From Atriophallophorus winterbourni (taxonomy: Eukaryota; Platyhelminthes; Trematoda; Plagiorchiida; Microphallidae), in contig JACCGJ010014426.1 in NCBI GenBank assembly GCA_013407085.1, forward strand, positions 62,001 to 126,000: a DNA stretch of 64,000 nucleotides, written 5' to 3'. This document shows, piece after piece, positions 56,860 to 64,000 of the stretch. Numbering within the stretch: position 1 is the stretch's first letter; each line of letters starts with the position of its first letter. The notes beneath the pieces were generated by a model. That model saw nothing but the letters and a program-made list of their open reading frames with translations. It did not search any database and was not told where the DNA came from. The position numbers and the translations under genes are program-made.

Positions 56860-57025
56860 TAAATTGTATGGGTATGTAAGGGTTGGGGATGTGAGCAACA
56901 CATTACTTTGGTCATCCATAAGCGCCTTGAGTGCTTTGATCAAGAATCACTTTGTGATTCTGTGTCTGAACATCGTGGTTCGTTGTACGAACCCTGTATA
57001 ACAGTGGCATACAAGCATAACTTTG
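56860..57025 (+). repeat. Hammerhead repeat subfamily E, body without ribozyme core
   Basis: Starts just 3' of the cleavage site (TATGTAAGGGTTGGGGATG) and keeps both hairpins, AATCACTTTGTGATT and GGTTCGTTGTACGAACC. Ends before the CTGATGA box. Confidence 0.75.
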
Positions 57026-57184
57026 TATGGGTATGCTGTTCGATTCACATGTTAGAAAACACAACATATGCCCATTGACTTTTAATTCCAACGCATTTCT
57101 TGAATAGGCTTGAAGTATAAACCACTGGCATAAAAAATAAAATAGCTCATAATTTAATTATACGATTGCAATAATTGAGTGTGT

Positions 57185-57695
57185 CAAATCAATTCAATTT
57201 TAATGGTCTAAAATGCACATAGCTTTACTATAAACCACAGAATAATATTGGAACTACGAATAATATAACAAACAAAAATGGGATTTGGTTCCATACTGGG
57301 CAGTTCAAGAATAAAGTAAAAATCCAATAGGCAGAAATTGTTTTCGATTGGTGGGATGACACATGTAAATGCATGGGGTCTAGATGCACAGTTTTCTTCG
57401 ACGCATGGGTTTATGGTCAAGACTTACCTTGAAAATCTATTGATTTGGTGAGTTGACAACATAATCGGTAGATTGTTCCAGTGAAAACAAACTCGCACGG
57501 CAAAAATGTTGTCTAGAGTTGAGTCGTGAGTGAAGGACAGTTAGAGTCTATGTGCGAGCTCTTGTCTTATGCGAGCCCCGCTCCAAGTTTCGATACAGGT
57601 CAACCAGTGAAGGAAAAACGAATTTGGTCTATACAATGATTAAACTATTGCTGGTTTAAACTGTGTGTTAGAAAATCTACCGAAAATGCTCGTGC
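57185..57695 (-). repeat. CR1 3' copy, minus (ATTGA-tail subfamily)
   Basis: Begins with the reverse tail AATCAATTCAATTTTAATGG, then the 3'UTR matching 12,100-12,330 and the C-terminus in decayed form. Confidence 0.75.
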
Positions 57696-57989
57696 TCGTT
57701 AGACAGATGCCAACATAGGGTTATTTAAAATTAATGCTCCATTTTTATCTTCAAAATCAGTTCACTCGGCGAAAACACATTTTAAGATGATGTAAATCAT
57801 CAGAGAAGGCACACACGGACTGATCAAAAGTTCCGGAGAACGTTGAGATGTGATTGTTGCGTAGACAGACTAGACTCATAAATTCGTCACCTGAGCTCAG
57901 GTAGACGCTAAAATGTCGATGATAATGAAATAGTCCAGAAATTATGATTAACATTTTTGTCGCTTTGTATTAAAATATATCGCGTCCAT

Positions 57990-58409
57990 TTCAAACCATT
58001 GTACCAAACTTTGGACCGTAAAGTCCAGAACAAAAGAGTTAAATTAAACCGACTGAAAAACCCCAATGCATTGACACATAGAAGGTTTGATACTAGGCTA
58101 CTTGACATTAATTGCTTTTCAGACTTCCGTATAACACCAGACAGTAAGATTTTGATCCTGGGTGGTCAATTTTAGAATTTGACTGTGATTGAGAATAATT
58201 TGCATCTGCGTAAACGGAGAATGCGATCATTCGGAAAGCAGGACATACGGGAACCTCTTGCGAAACGAGGAAGGTTCGGAATGGAAACTGTTTTCAACTA
58301 TTGTAGTAGATCGATTCGAATGAAAGAAAATTTGTCGATGATATATGACCCAATTGGTTATGACAGCTCAACTGAACATTTGGAATCCAATACTGAATTA
58401 GTAAATTAA
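57990..58409 (+). pseudogene. Two in-frame open segments separated by one TAG, unidentified
   Basis: Frames 57,957-58,175 and 58,179-58,409 share phase and are separated only by TAG (58,173-58,175). The second is Lys/Arg-rich (RKRRMRSFGK, LAKRGRFGMET). It could be a gag-like or host remnant. No family recognised. Confidence 0.25.
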
Positions 58410-58789
58410 ATTCACAGATTGGGCTATGCATAAGACGGCTGATCATCCGAGTTTTAAGCCATTATGATCGGTAAGTTTCTGGTGAGAATTAAAAGACACA
58501 GATCTGTTAATCTGTCATGTTATTCAAACTATTATCAGTCCTCATATCTTGGTAATTAGTTGAGCTGTGTCTTCATCATATTTATCATTAAAATATTGTG
58601 CAGTCTGTTATCCAAATGGATCACATTTTTACTTTTCAATTTTGCTAGAATATGAAAATGAGAAAGCATACGATCGGACAGTGTACACACACAATTCTAT
58701 GCATGAAATACTAACACGCTACTTGTGTCTTGCAACTACTTTGAAATCTTAAAATACATTGTGCTTTTCTTTTCGCACATGATGTTTGT

Positions 58790-60288
58790 ATTTGGATGAA
58801 GGTCAACTCTGATGAAGATTGCCTAGTTTTACAAGAAGGCCTAAATATGATGCACAAACGTTCAATTCAAAACAAGTTGCCCTTCAACTTCCGCAAGTGC
58901 AAAATGTTGCAAGTTTGGAAACACTTAGCTTTCTCATACGTAGTTTGCAGACACGCTTGAGTGGAGTATATCGCAGAAAGATCTCGGTATTTGGGTTTGC
59001 GGAAATTGGATAAAAACAGTCTGCAGTGAGAGGACGTATAAAAATCGTGCATGCAGCGTACTCAGGTTACTCAGACGAATTTTCTGACGTTATCCACCGC
59101 ACTCATTGTCAAAGATACTCAAGACATACATACATCCAGTTGTGGACTATACAGTACAAGCTGGGACACCATGGATGAAAAAAATACATCTTGCTCCTCG
59201 AAAGGTTTTATCACACCGAAACCAAAATGGTTACTTGATTGCATAATCTACCCTTTGAGCAGCGATTAACTAGACTTGAATTGTGCACCATCGAACACAG
59301 ACGCATCAGAGCTTACCTAATCTTAACATACCGAATAATCCACGCGAAGTCCCACCCACACATACACTTAATAAAAATTTGTTTTAATCTCGCGGACAGC
59401 AGTCGCAATCTGACCCTTCAAAAATCACATACATGATTGAATTGTCATCGTAACTTGTATGTTTTACGATCTCTAATGTTGAAAAATACTGATTCAAGAT
59501 TCAAGAATTTATGGTAACAAAAAGCACATAGCTTCACATGAAAAAGGAATGATAATAATAATAATCTAATGCCAAGTGTATTCCAGTTGAATACTTACCA
59601 TGAGTCAATACGTATGTGTCGTTTTATCCTTATACAACAAACCAGTATTCAAATTTCGAATGAACATTTCGACATTGGAAGCGATTACAATCGTTTCGAA
59701 AAGAGCATTTCAAAGGAAACAGCCACATACATAATAAAAATATCGACGACAGCTTCTATAGGAATGGGGAATTTGTAGTGCCACTGAGTGGCTGCGTGTA
59801 TGTAGTGACTCACGTTATTAGAATAAATGTGTTAAAGAATGATGCGGGGTATTTAATACTTTATATGTCAGTATCACATCACTTCGAAGGCTTATTTGAA
59901 AGGGAGTAGTGAGTCTCTATTTTTGCAATCGTTCCTCGTAAGTTAGTTTCCGGAAACCACTTACGAGTATGATTGCATGGTGGTATATCTTATCAAGCAA
60001 TATTATATCCTTTTTAACCAGAAGTACAAGCTTGTGATGCAAGCCCCCAGTTTACTTAAATCTCTTAGTGCTTCTTTCTAATACACCCAAAACTGGTAGG
60101 CAAATTACTCAAACATATATTTCCGGTAGAAATTTCCTCTATCCATATCATAATTGGAATTACCTTTGAAGCACAAACACAAAAGTTATGATTTGTTTAA
60201 ATTTTATGCTTATAACCTGTGGTATCGTACAGCTATTTCTTTTTTCCACCTTAAATCTTGAATCTTGATTCTTGAAAAAACTTTTTGC
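58790..60288 (+). pseudogene. CR1 RT thumb to 3' tail, split by an inverted CR1
   Basis: 58,860-59,480 carries NKLPFNFRKCKMLQVW-like and YIHPVVDYTVQAGTPWMKK-like text in shifting frames. At about 59,481 a minus CR1 fragment intervenes. The plus copy resumes near 60,035 (CAGTTTACTTAAATC) and ends with CTTGAATCTTGATTCTTG at 60,258-60,276. Confidence 0.65.
59481..60034 (-). repeat. CR1 C-terminal/3' copy inserted in inverse orientation
   Basis: Starts with the reverse tail GATTCAAGATTCAAG and parallels 37,130-37,680. The right end falls at GATGCAAGCCCC, the exact base unclear. No target duplication was found. Confidence 0.65.
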
Positions 60289-60289
60289 T

Positions 60290-60605
60290 TGATCAAACTG
60301 CTATATTTAATGTACAACGAGTTTCAAATGAAACTCCCTTAGTCACGACAAAAAGCTACTTTAAATCTCCAGCCTAATGTGACAGTTCCCCAACGAAACA
60401 TCACATTCGCAATTTTCTTTTTCACTATTTATTTGCGATACATTTACGTCTGATAAATTTTAGACAGATCGAAACGAAATACTATATCTCTCTCGGTCTA
60501 TCTCGACAGAGTTTAACGTCAGTTCGTGGACATCATTCAGTGACAGCAGTGCGCTTCAACTGTGAACTAGCAATTCCAATTCGCGTCAGAGAAAATTCTG
60601 TGATC
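60290..60605. other. Unassigned stretch
   Basis: No frame or repeat seen between the CR1 tail and the next exon candidate. Confidence 0.35.
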
Positions 60606-60667
60606 TAATGAGCGATAAGTGTGATTTCCCAGGCTTGAATGTCAAGATTAATTTCAATGGGGCTTAC

Positions 60668-60734
60668 CTTGCACTTGACTATGTAATTGACGTTGGAGAA
60701 ATCCTGAAGCATTTTGATATCGAGATTGCTCAAA
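60668..60734 (-). CDS. Candidate host exon, 67 nt (ambiguous strand)
   Basis: On the minus strand a pyrimidine-rich acceptor CTTTTTATAATTTCAG ends at 60,735 and a donor CAAG|GTAAGC follows 60,668. One frame reads LSNLDIKMLQDFSNVNYIVK. The plus strand over 60,608-60,757 instead holds a 50-codon ATG frame (MSDKCDFPGLNVKINF..). Splice-signal quality favours minus; the two cannot both be judged from sequence. Confidence 0.3.
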
Positions 60735-60759
60735 CTGAAATTATAAAAAGCGCTTAGAA

Positions 60760-61245
60760 ATCTTTTATATTAATCGAAAGTTTTCACCAGGGAGGAATAT
60801 ATCTATAATGGAAATCTTTTGTAGGTTATAATGAAAGTGAATGATTTAATCTTGTCAGGATTCGCTAAACTAGTTAAAAAAATATAAAGATGATTGAGAC
60901 GAACTTATTTTAATGTATGCATAATAATACTACCTCGAAATTATCGTCTTATACACAGACTGCTGGTTTATTGGAAGCATTTAAGTATGAAGAAGAAAGA
61001 CATTTTCATTGAGTATGAGCTGAGACAGACAGCAGTGATAGTGTGAACTATTTTATTGAAACGTCTGTTTCTGCAAACTCCGATTTGCAGAAATCTAAAA
61101 TTTTTATCAAACTAAGGCAAATGAATTATGAGATATGCGCTAGCTATATGCAGCTAGGATGCTTGATAATGCCCGAAACAGCATAAATTTGAAGATGATT
61201 CAGTTTTCTTAGCTCAACCTCTACAACGATATTTACACTCCATGA
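60760..61245. other. Unassigned AT-rich stretch
   Basis: No open frame above 60 codons and no repeat match. Confidence 0.35.
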
Positions 61246-61249
61246 TGAT

Positions 61250-63800
61250 GTTGTCATTTGTTCGATGTCGACCATGGATGTACATCACTAGCGTATGGTG
61301 TTTTCATGCTCCGCAGCTTTTAGAATGACCGAACAGTCAGATGTGTGAGGAACAAACTATACTGCAGCACTAACTGAGATAGTTTGTATTCGTACGAACG
61401 ATGTCAGTTGTAAGCTGCCTGCCTGATCTGCGTTCAGCAGCCAAAGTGCCGTATCTGCTCCTCCCCAGATTGCAGACTCTGCTTAACATAGTACCTCCAC
61501 ATAAAGAGCAATTTCTTCCCAAATGATGGGGTCAATTTCATGAACTTTAAATATCATGGGCAAACTCCTTTGTAAAACGACTGCGGTTTCGCCAATGGTC
61601 GAGCTCCTGATTGGATCTCACCATAGAGTAGATCTTTTGGAATACGACCACATTCAATTGTGTACAGATAACCAAGCCTGCGTGGTCGATGCTATGGCAG
61701 CATGTGCTCTACATCAGCATATTTGTATTCACAGTCGACTTACGCTTTCCTCAGACACGAGAGTTTAATCGGGACAAAATGGCAGCAAATCCGCATATCA
61801 ATATTCGTGTCTTGCTAGGGTCAATCTCTACTAGTTGAATCGAAATATCTAAAATAATGTACTGGTTGAATCTGTTAATATTTTAAATTGATGATTGGAG
61901 GCAGGATATATCCTTGACCAAGGAGCTTGGTCTTGCTCAGGTGGGTTATCAGCATGAAGTATTTGCATGCCGACGTAAAACAGTCAATTAGCGACTGTTC
62001 TTGTTCATGGGAGTGAGCACCAACAGCAAACAGCGGGTCCCACATAAGCATGTTCAGTATCTTGGTTTGTGTTATCAAGCGGTCCATGTTGAAAAGCTTG
62101 TTATCACATCATATCCCACTAACTGCGTGTTTCAGCAGAAGAACTAATAAAATACCGAACAACATGTGCACTAGAACAACTTGTTCGACGCCTTGGCGAA
62201 TGTAAAATACTTATGAACTGTAACCGGTAAAATGTACTTTGCTCGTCATGCCAGATTGGAAAGAAATAGCTAGGGAAGTCTATAAGATCACAAATTTTGG
62301 AGAGACCCTCCATGCTAACGTGGCCAAATGCCTTCGTTAGATAAAAAAATCAGGTACGATGACATACGACTCGACCTAAGCAGTTGTTAAGCGATTACCA
62401 GTATTCAGAGGCTGAGTCTGATAGACTCGTTTTGTCGAGCGCGGTTGTGAAAGCTTGTTCAAATCGCGCAGGAAGATTGGGTTCGCACATACGACTAACG
62501 TGGATCCTCAACTTACCTGTTTATTTGGTCCGGTAAAATCTAGCCTGGGGAAAATTCAGTTTGGCACAAATCACTGAGCAGTCAGTGTCACAGTCTGCAA
62601 TTTGATATGATCTGGTAAGGAGTAAGCTTCCAATCTTAGTGCGCCTAGCAAGAATACGATTAAACTGATGACAATAATGAGAGCAAGGATGTTTCCAAGA
62701 GACTTTATACTGTGGTTCATTCAAAACAAGTGATACTGACACAAAGACTCGTAACCTGCACCAACTCTGGCATTGAAATCACCCAATACCATACACAGAT
62801 TTTTAATGGCATGATTTTGAGCACTGTTGTGAGGTTATAATAAAAAAGAATCATTTTAGCGGGCTTTGCCAAGTGCGTTGGTGCATTATGGTTGACTAAC
62901 GTATTGGTTTCAGTAATGCACTTTGAAAATGAGCTTCAGAATCCGTTCGCTCCCGTTCCAGCTTTTTCTGCAGGTTTTAGAAAGCTGTTTCGCTTTTTGC
63001 AAATCCAACTCCATATAGACCAAGCTCATCAGAGCCTTTTTATTCTCAAAATATTTATAATCTCTTTCTGTAAGCATACGAGTATCTGATAGCCGCGTCT
63101 CTTACATGGTAGCAACGTCGACCTATAGCCTCTGTTTCTCATTCTGATAATAGTAGATATTTTATGACTCTGATGTGACAAAATTCGTCATAGAAACGTA
63201 CAAGAATGAGCAGGACGTTTCAGGTTACCAGTTTCAGAACTGAAATTTGTTGTTCAGCAATTCGTTAAGCTTGTGCGGAAATATACAGTCTGCTTTTCGG
63301 TTGACTTTCAATCCCCATGCACCCAATGAGGATTGCGGACCGTAGCCAGACAGCACCTTATTTACTAGGGGCTGCCCAGCTTGAGGCTGGCGGTAGCCAC
63401 CCAATGAGTTATGAATGTATCTCCCACCTTCGGAGGCAGACCCAGGCACTGACCTCTACGCCAGTCGAGCGATAGATTTTAACCGGTATCTGACGCCTCC
63501 GATGTTATTATACACATAAACGGAATGGAGTGTCCGATCTATTTGTGCGCTGGCCATTCGATATGAAGATCTAGCTGTTGTCCATCCAGCAAGTGCTCCT
63601 TTTTCACGACATCACTGGAAACTCTGCAAAATGATGCCGTTGCTGGAGTTTACAGACGAAGTTGAAAAACAATTTAGGATCGCCTTACTGACTTCGGCTC
63701 AGTATTTTTCCTCCAGGTGAACTCCTGTAGCCTTTTCCATGAGTAGAAGTAGCCACAATTGAGTTGCGATCGGAAATGCTTAGTGCATAACAAAATATTC
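61250..63800 (-). mobile_element. Decayed RTE-like element, 5' region to C-terminus
   Basis: Order on minus strand: 63,790-63,420 leader (as at 4.1 and 50.2 kb); about 63,225-62,520 endonuclease, with the motif VLGDFNARVGA readable near 62,790-62,755; 62,085-61,875 RT/thumb traces (the YFMLITHLSKTKLLGQG segment, cf. 9,931-10,119); 61,640-61,270 C-terminal text with the LLYGE equivalent and finger remnants. The RT palm is largely deleted. This is the only copy linking leader, endonuclease and C-terminus on one strand. Confidence 0.7.
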
Positions 63801-63899
63801 ACAATACTTATAATAATGATCAACGCTAGTATGTGCTCAAAACTTAAAAGTTGACTAAACATTTTATTTGAACTTATGTATAAAGACTAACGGTATATT

Positions 63900-63990
63900 G
63901 TTGAAGTTCGGTTTGACCCCATCAACATGTGAATGGTCAGGAGTGATTGAGCAGGTTGTCCATCACACAGGTAACCCACAGCGACGTCGA
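63900..63990 (-). repeat. Hammerhead repeat subfamily D fragment
   Basis: GGTTTGACCCCATCAACATG matches the body segment at 47,918-47,940. No ribozyme core before the window end. Confidence 0.5.
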
Positions 63991-64000
63991 ATGTCTAACG

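Noticed and set aside
58197..58300. Neuropeptide-precursor appearance (dibasic sites, RSFGK and GRFG)
   Set aside because: No signal peptide, and flanking repeats of the motif are absent; two isolated matches in a basic segment are not enough.
1..64000. tRNA genes, rRNA genes, CRISPR arrays, bacterial operons
   Set aside because: None seen. Box-B-like text occurs only inside the D repeats, and the repeats are dispersed transposons rather than spacer arrays.

Overview
The window is eukaryotic, and most likely from a flatworm, probably a digenean trematode. Three observations point that way. A recognisable MXD/MAD-type transcription-repressor gene at the left edge has introns of only 33, 34 and 63 nt. 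CR1-like and RTE-like non-LTR retrotransposon remnants are abundant. A short dispersed repeat carries type I hammerhead ribozyme motifs, as in the SINE-like ribozyme families known from schistosomes. The species cannot be fixed from sequence alone.

Layout: 1-447 (minus) holds the first four coding exons of the MXD-like gene, whose promoter region extends to about 830. Most of the rest is mobile DNA, much of it nested. The landmarks are:
- 9.2-12.3 kb: RTE and CR1 copies, one RTE inserted into a CR1 with an 11-bp target duplication.
- 12,656-15,946: a complete hAT transposon with perfect 15-bp terminal inverted repeats and 8-bp target duplications. Its four-exon transposase gene is broken by one stop and by loss of the first catalytic segment.
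- 16.4-20.95 kb: a nearly full-length CR1 (ORF1, endonuclease, reverse transcriptase), itself hit by a 351-bp mini-RTE.
- 21,090-21,306 and 56,298-56,603: TTAA-flanked piggyBac-like miniature elements.
- 41,501-43,095: a second, internally deleted hAT copy inside an RTE remnant.
- 44.4-46.0 and 50.1-53.9 kb: long minus-strand CR1 copies.
- 61.2-63.8 kb: a heavily decayed RTE running 5' region, endonuclease, RT, C-terminal finger.

Hammerhead-bearing repeats form two related subfamilies. Subfamily E has a monomer of about 240 bp and subfamily D about 224-233 bp. Both occur as monomers, dimers and short arrays on both strands.

Apart from the MXD-like gene, host coding content is sparse. A few short open segments end exactly at good splice donors (4.7, 25.7, 31.4 and 60.7 kb); these are low-confidence exon candidates. 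Every retrotransposon and transposase reading frame I could follow carries stops, frameshifts or deletions, so mobile-element proteins are annotated as pseudogenes or fragments.
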